A stretch of DNA of 64,000 bases from Gammaproteobacteria bacterium 45_16_T64. Its GTDB lineage: Bacteria; Pseudomonadota; Gammaproteobacteria; Pseudomonadales; Ketobacteraceae. Under the pieces are notes generated by a model. That model was not told the origin of the DNA. It worked only from the letters and a program-made list of their open reading frames with translations, and did not search any database. The stretch is taken from NCBI GenBank assembly GCA_002162955.1, contig MABD01000041.1:53040-117039 (forward strand). The letters are read 5' to 3'. This document shows positions 1 to 7,918 of the stretch, one piece after another. Made by a program: the position numbers and the translations under genes. How positions within the stretch are numbered: position 1 is the first letter of the stretch; each line of letters begins with the position of its first letter.

Positions 1-195
1 GTGCTGGTCATCTTTTTCTATGTCGGCTGTCGAGTTTTCACCATTAACAGTGGCTGCCTGCTTCATGTACCCTGATAGAAAGCGCCCAATAAAAGAGGAA
101 ATAAATGCAGTCACCGGACCTTTCTTAATAACACCCTGTGCAGGAAGACTAAATAACACAGTCAGAAAAAATCGGGCATAAAGAATTTGCGGCAT
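1..195 (-). CDS. 5' end of an unidentified gene, cut by the window edge
   Basis: A reading frame starts at an ATG whose complement lies at 193-195 and stays open to base 1 (65 codons), so only the N-terminus is visible. An AGGAAAG-type Shine-Dalgarno sits just upstream of the ATG. The N-terminus begins MPQILYARFFLTVLF and reads as a hydrophobic signal or anchor segment. It is followed by a second mildly hydrophobic stretch (AFISSFIGRFLSGYM) and then a polar acidic segment. I do not recognise the family. It is transcribed divergently from the sigma-factor gene at 676, across about 480 bases. Confidence 0.55.
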   Translation of the reverse strand, partial: MPQILYARFFLTVLFSLPAQGVIKKGPVTAFISSFIGRFLSGYMKQAATVNGENSTADIEKDDQH

Positions 196-675
196 CCTAC
201 TTTCCTATTCGGTGAAGATAATGGCGACGTATTGAGTCGGCGCGCATTTTATCATCGAACGATGAAGTCTCAACTAAAATCTGTGACTCCTGAGCCTATA
301 AAAACAAACAAAAAAACTACGTTACAGAATCACAACGAACCAGTGCTTGTTGTAAGTTTACGTTAACGGACATCCTGCAATACCGTTAACATTCTATACA
401 AACTCACTTTCCTACCACCTCCTGACAAATCTATAAGGTGCACGCACCATTCAGTAAAAAACTTGACGTTATTCTCAACACACACAACGGTAATATATAA
501 ATCTAAAAGGATGTTATATGATTAGCGGATAGTCAGCTTATCGCTTATTACTCTTGCCTCCAGCAGTATCGATATTGGTATTTTTGCTTACCGACCTTTA
601 TCAGCAAGAAATGCCACATACGATTTTATAATAATAAAAACAAAGACTTACTTATTACTGCGATGCTTATCTATT
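196..675. other. Divergent intergenic region upstream of the sigma-factor operon
   Basis: About 480 bases lie between the divergent gene at 1-195 and the sigma factor. They must hold the promoters of both, but I see no hexamer pair with proper spacing. A good Shine-Dalgarno (AAAAGGA, 505-511) precedes an ATG at 518 whose frame meets TAG at codon 5. It then runs on as a short hydrophobic segment to TAA at 629-631. This looks like an interrupted small-peptide frame or chance. No RNA gene was recognised. Confidence 0.5.
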
Positions 676-1335
676 ATGAATATACGTCACATAGCAACAT
701 CCGGTATGAAAAAAGGACAGTCGGACTCCGCTTCCGCTGCCACAGACAACGCCGAACTACAGCTAATCCAACGCATTGCGCGCAAAGATAAAGAAGCGTT
801 TGAAACGCTCTATCAACTATATCACCAACGTTTAGCGCGTTTTATTACCCCTATTTTTCGTGACTGCTCAGCCGCGTCTCCCGAGGAGATCATTAACGAT
901 ACGATGTTTGTTGTATGGCGTCGCAGCGTTGACTTTAGACAGGATTCTAAGGTCTCCACGTGGATTTTTGGTATCGCCTATCGTACGGCGCTATCAGAAA
1001 GAAAGAAGCTTATAGCGAAAGCTGCACCCTTGAGCGACCTAGAAGCAGAGCAACCCAGCGAATTCTGCAAAGAGCTGCAACGCATTAACTTCCAAAATTG
1101 GCTTACATTAGCGATCAACCAATTATCCCCAGAACACCAAGCCGTCGTAAGGCTGACGTACTGGGAGGGGTTTTCCTATATCGAAATAGCACAAACACTG
1201 GCTTGCCCTGTTAATACAGTGAAAACACGAATGCACTACGCGAAAAGTAAACTGAAGTCCTTGTTACCCCAATTACTGGGGGAAGAAGCAGAGGGGTTTG
1301 ATATATCAGAGGTTCTAGCAGGCATTATCAATTAA
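676..1335 (+). CDS. ECF-type RNA polymerase sigma factor
   Basis: A 219-aa sigma-70 family factor of the extracytoplasmic-function type. Region 2 spans about residues 33-105, with the core-binding and -10 recognition helices (AFETLYQLYHQRL, EEIINDTMFVVWRR). Region 4 spans about 145-198, with a helix-turn-helix (GFSYIEIAQTLACPVNTVKT). There is no region 1 or 3, as usual for the class. A C-terminal tail of about 20 residues follows region 4. The start is uncertain: neither Met1 nor Met11 (base 706) has a clear Shine-Dalgarno. The zinc-finger anti-sigma gene follows after 78 bases, the usual partner arrangement. It probably directs transcription of the downstream protease and outer-membrane genes and of itself, but I could not identify its promoter motif. 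Confidence 0.93.
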   Translation: MNIRHIATSGMKKGQSDSASAATDNAELQLIQRIARKDKEAFETLYQLYHQRLARFITPIFRDCSAASPEEIINDTMFVVWRRSVDFRQDSKVSTWIFGIAYRTALSERKKLIAKAAPLSDLEAEQPSEFCKELQRINFQNWLTLAINQLSPEHQAVVRLTYWEGFSYIEIAQTLACPVNTVKTRMHYAKSKLKSLLPQLLGEEAEGFDISEVLAGIIN

Positions 1336-1413
1336 ATTTGCGTGTGCGTTGAACCTTTAGGGCTAATCTTACAACCTACATTATAACTTGCGGTAAAAAC
1401 GGTTAATTACGAC

Positions 1414-2139
1414 ATGTTAAAAACAGATACTGAACTGAATACACACACCTGTGAAAGCATTAGCCAGCTTATTCCCTGGTTTGTGAACGATACCTTATCT
1501 GCCATTGAAAAAGCGCGCGTCAGTCGTCATTTACACGATTGCACACATTGCCAGCAGACACTAACGTTAAGTGAAATGATCTGCACCAGCGCTCAAGATG
1601 ATTATTCTCAGTTTGACCAAGCCAGTAACCATTCAACACCACAGTCTCCTCCCTCTAGCTTGATGAGTCGTATCGATCAATATGAGAAAGACAGCGCCGT
1701 CGACACCAAAGACGATGTGCCCGCGACAAAAAACAATATTCACACCTTCTCTTTTGCCCATTTGCCAAGAGCTCTTGCCGCGTCAGTTGTTGTCTGTTTT
1801 GTACTAGGTGGTAGCGTCCTATTTAATCCTCAAGGAATCTTTCCAAGAGCGACACCTGACTCATCAAATGAATCACTGTATCACACATTATCCGATAGCA
1901 GCGGACCAGCCGATAGTAGCGCACAACCCGTCCGCGAAGTGAATCAGTACAAAGTACTATTCAAGAAAAATACAGCCCCCGAGAAAATAGAGAGCGTTAT
2001 CAAGGAAACCAGTGCATCCGTCATTGTTGGCCCGTCCAGTCGAGGGGTCTATACACTTCAGTTTTCATCCTCCAACGATATGCTACCAATACTTCGTTCA
2101 GAAGATAGTATTTTGGTCGCTGAGCCTGCCACTAGATGA
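1414..2139 (+). CDS. Membrane anti-sigma factor with zinc motif and propeptide-like periplasmic domain
   Basis: A 241-aa one-pass membrane protein. The cytoplasmic N-terminus has the zinc anti-sigma signature His39-x3-Cys43-x2-Cys46 (zf-HC2 type) and should hold the sigma factor encoded just upstream. A linker of about 70 residues leads to a membrane helix at about 119-137 (ALAASVVVCFVLGGSVLF). The periplasmic end (about 178-236) has a short beta-alpha-beta pattern beginning YKVLFKKNTAPEKIESVI and ending ILVAEPA. It reads like the I9-type propeptides of subtilases (sequence impression, not a search result). A related pattern occurs at 103-135 of the protease encoded next. The stop codon overlaps that protease's start (ATGA at 2136), so the two are translationally coupled. 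Cleavage by the protease to release sigma is an inference. Confidence 0.85.
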   Translation: MLKTDTELNTHTCESISQLIPWFVNDTLSAIEKARVSRHLHDCTHCQQTLTLSEMICTSAQDDYSQFDQASNHSTPQSPPSSLMSRIDQYEKDSAVDTKDDVPATKNNIHTFSFAHLPRALAASVVVCFVLGGSVLFNPQGIFPRATPDSSNESLYHTLSDSSGPADSSAQPVREVNQYKVLFKKNTAPEKIESVIKETSASVIVGPSSRGVYTLQFSSSNDMLPILRSEDSILVAEPATR

Positions 2140-3401
2140 ATAGGGTATTATGTCTATTCATTCTGAATAGTATTATCGTAGGGCTAAGTGGTGGCTGCTC
2201 GGTAACGCAGATTCTACCAAAACAGTCCGCAACCTCCATCTATCAGCAACCTGAACGTCTTATACTCATTAATATTCATTCGGTTCAACGCAACGTCTCG
2301 CCTAATATCGGTATGGGTGGCAAGCCCTATGTCAGCCACGGCAATTATCCGATTCCTTTTTCCACAAAAAAAACGCTCGAAGACATCACTCAGGAGTACG
2401 CTCTTGAGGCCATAGAAGGTTGGCCCATCAACGCTCTCAGCATGTACTGTCAGGTGTTAGCCGTTCCCGAAAACGTAGATCCCCATGCGGTATTAGCATC
2501 ACTGAACGTTGATGATCGCATCGCCTTCGCCCAACCCTTGCATACTTTCACAACCCTAACACAGTCCACAACCCACGATGATGCCCGCTATGATGACCCC
2601 TATTTTGAAACCCAATTTGAAGGTTTTCAGGATCAGGTAATATCTCTGCACCAGCAATTTAGCGGAGACAACATCAAGGTTGCGATTGTCGATACCGGTG
2701 TAGACGTAGCGCACCAAGATTTGCAAGATCAGGTCGATCTAGCAAGAAATTTTGTCGATACACATTCTGAACAATTTGTTGCAGACAAACATGGAACGGC
2801 CATTGCCGGCATTATCGCTGCCAAGCCGAACAATCAAACAGGCATAGTGGGTATTGCACCTAATGCATCACTCATGGTTCTCAAAGCCTGCTGGTACCCT
2901 ATCGCAAGTGACGTTGCCAATTGCAATTCTTTTACCCTAGCAAAAGCACTCTTGTTTGCGTTAGAAGCAGACGCTGACATTATTAATCTCAGTCTTAGCG
3001 GTCCTGACGACCCTCTGATCGAAAAGATTATTGAAAAGCTCGTCGCCCAAGGAATTTTGATTATCGCAGCAGAGCATAAAAACCCATTACGCAATTTTCC
3101 AGCCAAATTGATCAATGTTATTTCCACCTCATCACTCACCGCCCACTCTCAATCCAGCGACGTTAGTGCTCCAGGTAACGAACAGCTCACCACAGCCCCG
3201 AACAACCATTACGATTTTTATTCCGGGAATTCCATTGCCACCGCGTACGTGTCCGGTATCAGTGCATTATTACTTCAGGCTTATCCCGGATCGAACGTAA
3301 ACAATATTAAACAGCTCCTCTCAGATAAAACACCTGACCCACATTGCATTACCGCAACATTTCTGCCTGAGTCACGCGCATCACAGTGTGAACCACGATG
3401 A
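2136..3401 (+). CDS. S8 (subtilisin-like) serine protease, exported
   Basis: A 421-aa subtilase. The catalytic triad is visible as Asp186 (VAIVDTGVDVAHQDL), His219 (DKHGTAIAGIIAA) and Ser366 (YSGNSIATAYVSG, in place of the usual GTSMAxP). Residues 1-21 form a signal-like segment ending SGGC, a weak lipobox because Ser is at -3. Residues about 40-138 form a pro-region whose end (YCQVLAVPENVDPHAVL to AQP) mirrors the periplasmic domain of the anti-sigma factor. The segment that normally carries the oxyanion Asn (AAGN) reads IIAAEHKNP, so that residue is displaced or lost. It overlaps its neighbours on both sides by ATGA, giving tight coupling. It likely acts in the periplasm or on the outer membrane. 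Confidence 0.88.
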   Translation: MNRVLCLFILNSIIVGLSGGCSVTQILPKQSATSIYQQPERLILINIHSVQRNVSPNIGMGGKPYVSHGNYPIPFSTKKTLEDITQEYALEAIEGWPINALSMYCQVLAVPENVDPHAVLASLNVDDRIAFAQPLHTFTTLTQSTTHDDARYDDPYFETQFEGFQDQVISLHQQFSGDNIKVAIVDTGVDVAHQDLQDQVDLARNFVDTHSEQFVADKHGTAIAGIIAAKPNNQTGIVGIAPNASLMVLKACWYPIASDVANCNSFTLAKALLFALEADADIINLSLSGPDDPLIEKIIEKLVAQGILIIAAEHKNPLRNFPAKLINVISTSSLTAHSQSSDVSAPGNEQLTTAPNNHYDFYSGNSIATAYVSGISALLLQAYPGSNVNNIKQLLSDKTPDPHCITATFLPESRASQCEPR

Positions 3402-4141
3402 AAACCGTATGGCAGTTCTCTATTCGATATCTCTCTGTGTTAATCGGCGCTGCACTTCTACTACCCAGCACCGCCTACTCCGCGCCCCCCATCAGTTCGT
3501 CTTCAGCCCTCTCCCCCCACCAATTGAATGGTTATATAAGTTGGCGTTCAGATTACGTGTATCGAGGCGTCACTTTGTCTCAACGAGAACCCAGCCTTCA
3601 AGCGAGCCTACAATATACCCACGCGAGTGGTCTGTATTTACATACCTGGGCCAGTGAAACCAAGGTAAAACAAGCGAATGGACCTGATTACGAAGTGAAC
3701 ACATCGCTGGGGTACAATCATCGTTTATCTCTAGACTGGAGCACGCATTGCGCCACAACCCACTATGCCTTTAATGGTGGTCGACTCGGGTTCGACAGCG
3801 AGTTTTATGATTATGGGTGCGGTATTAATTATCAAGATCGCGCTCAATTCACCATCTCCTATACCGACAACAGTTACGGCATTCGATTTTACAGCACACT
3901 GTACGAATTGCGTTATGTTCATCCACTGTCATCGTCCTGGAGCTATATCACACAGATGGGCCATTGGGATATTCGCGACTTTATGGGCACATCATACGAA
4001 TACATCCACACAGGCCTTCAATATACCGACCACCAAGTCAGTAGCTATCTGACTTATCATTGGGCATCGGATAACGCGGTTGATATCTATGACAACGATG
4101 CCGATCCAGGCTGGCTTGCCGCCATTTCTTATCATTTTTAG
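3398..4141 (+). CDS. Outer-membrane beta-barrel protein of the TIGR02001 (Gcw_chp) type
   Basis: A 247-aa protein with a clear signal peptide (about residues 1-28, ending TAYSA). The mature N-terminus reads LNGYISWRSDYVYRGVTLSQ with Pro a few residues on, the hallmark of the Gcw_chp/TorF family of small outer-membrane proteins. Alternating aromatic and polar strands run to a terminal Phe (ISYHF), fitting a barrel insertion signal. The start overlaps the protease stop (ATGA at 3398), so it is the last gene of the anti-sigma/protease set. The molecular function of the family is not established. Here it may be a target or product of the sigma-factor stress response (inference). Confidence 0.85.
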   Translation: MKTVWQFSIRYLSVLIGAALLLPSTAYSAPPISSSSALSPHQLNGYISWRSDYVYRGVTLSQREPSLQASLQYTHASGLYLHTWASETKVKQANGPDYEVNTSLGYNHRLSLDWSTHCATTHYAFNGGRLGFDSEFYDYGCGINYQDRAQFTISYTDNSYGIRFYSTLYELRYVHPLSSSWSYITQMGHWDIRDFMGTSYEYIHTGLQYTDHQVSSYLTYHWASDNAVDIYDNDADPGWLAAISYHF

Positions 4142-4242
4142 TTTTTTTCTTTTTGGTCTTGAACCTTTTTTGCATTACGCCCCACCTACGTATACAAAAA
4201 AGTTCGTCATAAAAATAATCCTTAAGACCACTTGGAACAACT

Positions 4243-4878
4243 ATGAACAGCATCATGAAACCCCAATGCAATATTCAAGACATTCCAGATCTTTGCCGCA
4301 TAGAAGACACACCAAGAGAAGACATGCAGGAAGTCTGCATGGAGATGACACACTCTGTGTATCCACACGATAAGATCTACGGTGATTTTTGTTCGATTCA
4401 AGAATACGTTAACGCTCCTCCCGAGAAAGTTTACGAATACCTCGCAGAAACGTCCAACTTCCTGGAATGGACCTTCAGTCTTCGCGATATGGAATATAAC
4501 GAACAGGAAGATCTCTACAAATTTACCGATGCTATTGGTGGCGAGACCAAGTGCTTTTGTCGTACCGTAGTGAATCCAGAAGCCATGACAGTGGATTATC
4601 ATTGCGCATGGGATCAAGAAAAGCAGTTGTGGATGATTTATTTGATGCGTGTCATTCCCGCTGAACTTGTATTCGGAAAACCCGGTTCTGTTGTTCTATG
4701 GACCAATTGCTGCCACCCTTTCTATAAAAATAATCCTCATCCTGAGTTAGCACCCGACGATCGTAAGGTTTGGGTAGGCGATATGTGGCCCATGTTTTAT
4801 GCCGGTCATACGATAGAACTACAGAATCTTAAAAAGATCCTAGAGTATCGCCACGCACAAGACGCGCAAGAAGCATAA
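4243..4878 (+). CDS. SRPBCC/START-like ligand-binding protein
   Basis: A 211-aa soluble protein without signal peptide. From about residue 50 it shows the SRPBCC pattern: a first strand (YGDFCSIQEYVNAPPEKVYEYL) followed by a helix, several strands with conserved aromatics, and a long C-terminal helix (IELQNLKKILEYRHA). SRPBCC folds form a deep hydrophobic cavity. Members in biosynthetic clusters act as aromatases, cyclases or lipid carriers. It starts 101 bases after the outer-membrane gene and is followed 30 bases later by the KAS III-like gene, so it probably belongs to the small-molecule cluster running to 9277. The first 45 residues (acidic, Cys-containing) are not typical of the fold. 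Confidence 0.72.
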   Translation: MNSIMKPQCNIQDIPDLCRIEDTPREDMQEVCMEMTHSVYPHDKIYGDFCSIQEYVNAPPEKVYEYLAETSNFLEWTFSLRDMEYNEQEDLYKFTDAIGGETKCFCRTVVNPEAMTVDYHCAWDQEKQLWMIYLMRVIPAELVFGKPGSVVLWTNCCHPFYKNNPHPELAPDDRKVWVGDMWPMFYAGHTIELQNLKKILEYRHAQDAQEA

Positions 4879-4908
4879 GTCGCACCCTCTTCAACCAGGA
4901 TACATACC

Positions 4909-5907
4909 ATGCAAACAATGAGCTTGGTAGGAGCCGCGAGCTTCCTGCCGGAAACGATTGTCGATAACGATCACTTTATGAAAGCATCGGGTGTCAAACG
5001 TCACCCGATGTTTCGCGGTACCAAACTGCGACGCCATATGCAACCAACCGAAAGTGCCACCACCATGGCTGTTGCCGCAATATCTTCTCTGGGTGAAAAA
5101 CTCAATTTAGACTTGGCTAAGGATGTCGACGTACTGATAACCAATGTCACGATCCCTGATTTGCCATTTGTCGGTTGCGGTGCCGCCATCGTGGGTGAAC
5201 TCGGCCTTAACCCAAAAACGGTTTATGATTTGCAAAATGGCGGCTGTGTTTCCTTTATCTTTATGATGGAACTAGCGCAAATGATCCTCAACAGCACTGA
5301 CGCTAGATCCGTTGTCATTTGCAATCTACAGACAGCTGCAGGGCGCGTTTTTTCATTAGAAGACAATTTAAAACTGCCTCAAAGTTCCGTGCCAGGCGAC
5401 GGTTGTGGTGTTGCCTATTTCGTGAAGGACGATAGCAACCCCATTCAATCCATTGTGACGCGAACCCACGGCGAATATGCCAATGATATGCAGGTCATCA
5501 CGGGTGACGGAAGAAGCTGGTGGCAACCCGGCAGTACTGCTTTTAACATTGATTTTTGCGAAGAGAAATTGGGTTCCATTGTCTCTCGCGGAAACAAGCT
5601 TGTACCGGAAGTCATGTACGAAGCGATTCAAAAGGCCGATATAAAACCTGAAGATATCGACACGCTAATCACCAATCAACCAAACCGTATATTTCTGCGA
5701 AATTGGCGTGAAGCAATTCAACTGGATGCAGACAAACATATTAATACCCTTGAAGACCACGGCAACATGTTTGGTTCTGCGATTCCCATTAGTTTGGCAC
5801 TCGGCCTAGACACCGGAAAAATCCCCAAAGGCAGTAAAGTTCTGCTTAGCGGTTTCTCTCATGCTGGGGATTATAGTGCTGCGTCTGTATTGACGTGGAA
5901 TGGCTAA
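4909..5907 (+). CDS. KAS III-like (thiolase-fold) enzyme lacking the catalytic His
   Basis: A 332-aa thiolase-superfamily protein of the 3-oxoacyl-ACP synthase III type. The nucleophile is Cys113 (YDLQNGGCVSF). The C-terminal Asn of the Cys-His-Asn triad is kept as Asn286 (LEDHGNMFGSAIP). The position that carries His in the HQAN motif is Asn256 (LITNQPNRI). Canonical KAS III uses that His for decarboxylative condensation. An enzyme without it is more likely an acyl-transferring or non-decarboxylating member (inference). It sits between the SRPBCC gene and, via a 58-codon ORF, the ThDP enzyme. KAS III-like and ThDP genes also co-occur in acyloin pathways such as the xenocyloin genes of Xenorhabdus. 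The true substrate is unknown. Confidence 0.85.
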   Translation: MQTMSLVGAASFLPETIVDNDHFMKASGVKRHPMFRGTKLRRHMQPTESATTMAVAAISSLGEKLNLDLAKDVDVLITNVTIPDLPFVGCGAAIVGELGLNPKTVYDLQNGGCVSFIFMMELAQMILNSTDARSVVICNLQTAAGRVFSLEDNLKLPQSSVPGDGCGVAYFVKDDSNPIQSIVTRTHGEYANDMQVITGDGRSWWQPGSTAFNIDFCEEKLGSIVSRGNKLVPEVMYEAIQKADIKPEDIDTLITNQPNRIFLRNWREAIQLDADKHINTLEDHGNMFGSAIPISLALGLDTGKIPKGSKVLLSGFSHAGDYSAASVLTWNG

Positions 5908-5941
5908 CCTTTCTCGCCCCCATCCTTAGGAGGGAGCAACC

Positions 5942-6118
5942 ATGAATATTGAGTTGATACATCAGTGGAGCGCCTGCCAGTCAGGTAGCGCCACTGATAG
6001 ACGTGGTATTGGTAAGAGCAGTAGTAATAGTAATGACAATAACACGAGTAAACCCAACCCTAAGCCCAGCTCAAACGCTCGAACCTTCTTCCAATGCAGT
6101 TTTGAGGTTTATCTGTGA
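5942..6118 (+). CDS. Candidate 58-aa small ORF inside the cluster
   Basis: ATG at 5942 follows a near-consensus Shine-Dalgarno (AGGAGGG, about 5928-5934), the strongest I saw in the window. The frame runs 58 codons to TGA at 6116-6118. That TGA overlaps the GTG start of the ThDP gene (GTGA at 6115), the mark of translational coupling. The peptide starts MNIELIHQWSACQSG, has a Ser/Asn/Pro/Lys-rich middle and ends RTFFQCSFEVYL, with two Cys. An 8-bp perfect inverted repeat (5961-5968 with 5991-5998) containing an inner CCTG/CAGG pair lies in its early codons. It may therefore be a leader that controls the ThDP gene rather than a functional peptide. I know no homologue. Confidence 0.45.
   Translation: MNIELIHQWSACQSGSATDRRGIGKSSSNSNDNNTSKPNPKPSSNARTFFQCSFEVYL
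5961..5998 (+). promoter_or_regulatory. RNA hairpin within the small ORF
   Basis: ATCAGTGG at 5961-5968 is perfectly complementary to CCACTGAT at 5991-5998. CCTG and CAGG inside can extend the stem around a CCAGT loop. It starts about 19 bases after the ATG of the small ORF and lies upstream of the ThDP gene. It could slow ribosomes or set coupling to the next gene. There is no T tract, so it is not a terminator. Confidence 0.4.
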
Positions 6119-7875
6119 ATACTAAAATAACGATCTCCGATGCGATTGCGAGTATATTAAGCCAGCTCGATGTCAATTATTTATTTGGCGTCAGTGGCGC
6201 CAATATAGAAACGCTACATGATGCTGTCCATCGATTGGATGCTCACAATGTTGAAAGCGTATTGTGTAAATCCGAGGTTGGGGCGGCGTTTATGGCCGAT
6301 GGATATGCTCGACATAAGCGCCCTTATAATAAAGCCGCGCTCGGTGTTTGCTGTTCCACCTCTGGTGGCGGCATGTTGAACCTCGCCGTTGGCGTTGCAG
6401 AAGCCCGTGCATCGGGTATTCCGTTACTCGCGCTTGTGGGATGCCCTCCCAGCGTCATGGAGGGCCAAGGTGCGTTTCAGGATGCCAGTGGTGGTTTGGA
6501 TCGCGTCGATGGCTATAGTTTGTGGAGTGCTATCACAAAATACACAGCCGTGATTACTCAAGCCGGTTTTTGGTCACAAATATATGAGGCAATTACTCAG
6601 GCACTCAACGGATTTTGCGGTCCAGTCGCCCTATTGTTACCCCGTGACATCATGGAATCTGAGGCACCACCATGCCCTGATTTTTGGCCTCTCAGCCCAA
6701 AGGATTTTTTAACTGACACAGAAAATCGTGTGTGTGAGTCGTTGGATACGGACCTTGATGATCTTATCCAAGCAATCACAGGCTGTTCTGCTCCGCTGAT
6801 TGTGGCTGGTCCAGAAATGCAGGGCAATGCGGAGTTACAGGCCTTTTGCCACTCCACCGGCATTCCTGTTGTTACAACACTAGAATGCACCAGCGCCTTT
6901 CCTAATTCCCACCCACGATACATCGGCTCGATTGGGGTTGCCGGTCATAGTGCTGCACACAATTACTTACAAACATGTGACCTTGTACTGTCCTTAGGTA
7001 GCCAACTTGAAGGCATGACTCGGGCGCCGTTTGAAAAAGCTCTACAACAAAAGAATACCTGGATCGTAAATCGCAGTGTGAGTAGCACCCCTAATTACGC
7101 GAACTTACGAAGCATCAAACTATCTCCCACGTTAATCACATCTCGTTTATCTACCGCGAAAGCTAGTCTCAAGGATAAATTTAACCACATCACTTTTGAT
7201 ACGCTGATTCACGTCACGCCCAAACTGGTTAAACATGACAAGCGACATAACCCAGGATTAACCACGAGCGAATCATTAATCGCACTGCAACCCCATCTCG
7301 ATCAGTTTTCCCGTGTTTTTATGGATGCTGGAAATTGTGCTGCGTCCGCAGCGCACTATTTGACGTTACCCGATCACGCCCACTCCACCATCGCCCTGGG
7401 CATGGGAGGTATGGGGTACGCAATCTGCGCGTCCACGGGTGCTCAATTAGCCGGGGACACTGGTAAGTCTCTCGTAATCTGTGGTGACGGCGCATTTCTG
7501 ATGGCCGGTATGGAAATACATACCGCGATCGAGCGTCAACTGCCGATATTGTGGGTGATATTTAATGATAGCCAACACGGTATGTGCACCAGTAGACAGC
7601 GCTTTCATTTCGAGTCACGCTTAACCTGTACGCAATATTCTTCCGTTAATTTCCAAGGTGTCGCACGAGGACTCGCCGGAGAGAATGAGTTATGGACTGC
7701 ACGAGTTCACGACCAACAACAATTATCGCGTAAACTGGCGGAGTACAGTGCCTTGCCTATCCAGGCACCCGGCGTCATTGAGCTTATTATTAATAAGGAA
7801 GAAATCCCTCCGTTTTTCCCGCTATCGGTAATGGAAACTACCCACCATCACCCAGCTGCTGTCGAAACAACATAA
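6115..7875 (+). CDS. ThDP-dependent enzyme, acetolactate/acyloin synthase-like
   Basis: A 586-aa thiamine-diphosphate enzyme of the acetolactate synthase/benzoylformate decarboxylase fold. The N-terminal pyrimidine-binding domain has the activating Glu54 (CKSEVGAAFMADGYAR). A central domain spans about 200-345. The C-terminal domain carries the diphosphate motif G457-D-G with Asn484 (GDG-x24-N). The start is GTG at 6115, with GAGG 7 bases upstream, overlapping the small-ORF stop. Genomic context, with KAS III-like and P450 genes and no small regulatory ilvN-type gene, argues against branched-chain amino acid synthesis. Carboligation of an alpha-keto acid or aldehyde to make an acyloin is more likely (inference). 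A plain decarboxylase remains possible. Confidence 0.85.
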   Translation: MNTKITISDAIASILSQLDVNYLFGVSGANIETLHDAVHRLDAHNVESVLCKSEVGAAFMADGYARHKRPYNKAALGVCCSTSGGGMLNLAVGVAEARASGIPLLALVGCPPSVMEGQGAFQDASGGLDRVDGYSLWSAITKYTAVITQAGFWSQIYEAITQALNGFCGPVALLLPRDIMESEAPPCPDFWPLSPKDFLTDTENRVCESLDTDLDDLIQAITGCSAPLIVAGPEMQGNAELQAFCHSTGIPVVTTLECTSAFPNSHPRYIGSIGVAGHSAAHNYLQTCDLVLSLGSQLEGMTRAPFEKALQQKNTWIVNRSVSSTPNYANLRSIKLSPTLITSRLSTAKASLKDKFNHITFDTLIHVTPKLVKHDKRHNPGLTTSESLIALQPHLDQFSRVFMDAGNCAASAAHYLTLPDHAHSTIALGMGGMGYAICASTGAQLAGDTGKSLVICGDGAFLMAGMEIHTAIERQLPILWVIFNDSQHGMCTSRQRFHFESRLTCTQYSSVNFQGVARGLAGENELWTARVHDQQQLSRKLAEYSALPIQAPGVIELIINKEEIPPFFPLSVMETTHHHPAAVETT

Positions 7876-7918
7876 TAGAAGCCACGCAATAATAAAAAAT
7901 TCTCAGCGAGAGATCACT

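Noticed and set aside
463..500. Possible promoter with TTGACG and TAATAT
   Set aside because: Spacing of 22 bases is too long for a sigma-70 promoter.
4222..4617. Minus-strand open frame of 131 codons
   Set aside because: It lies opposite the SRPBCC gene, which has clear family motifs; the frame has no ribosome site or domain.
4985..5010. 9-bp inverted repeat in the KAS III-like gene
   Set aside because: Inside coding sequence with no regulatory context; likely forced by the residues ASGVKRHPM.
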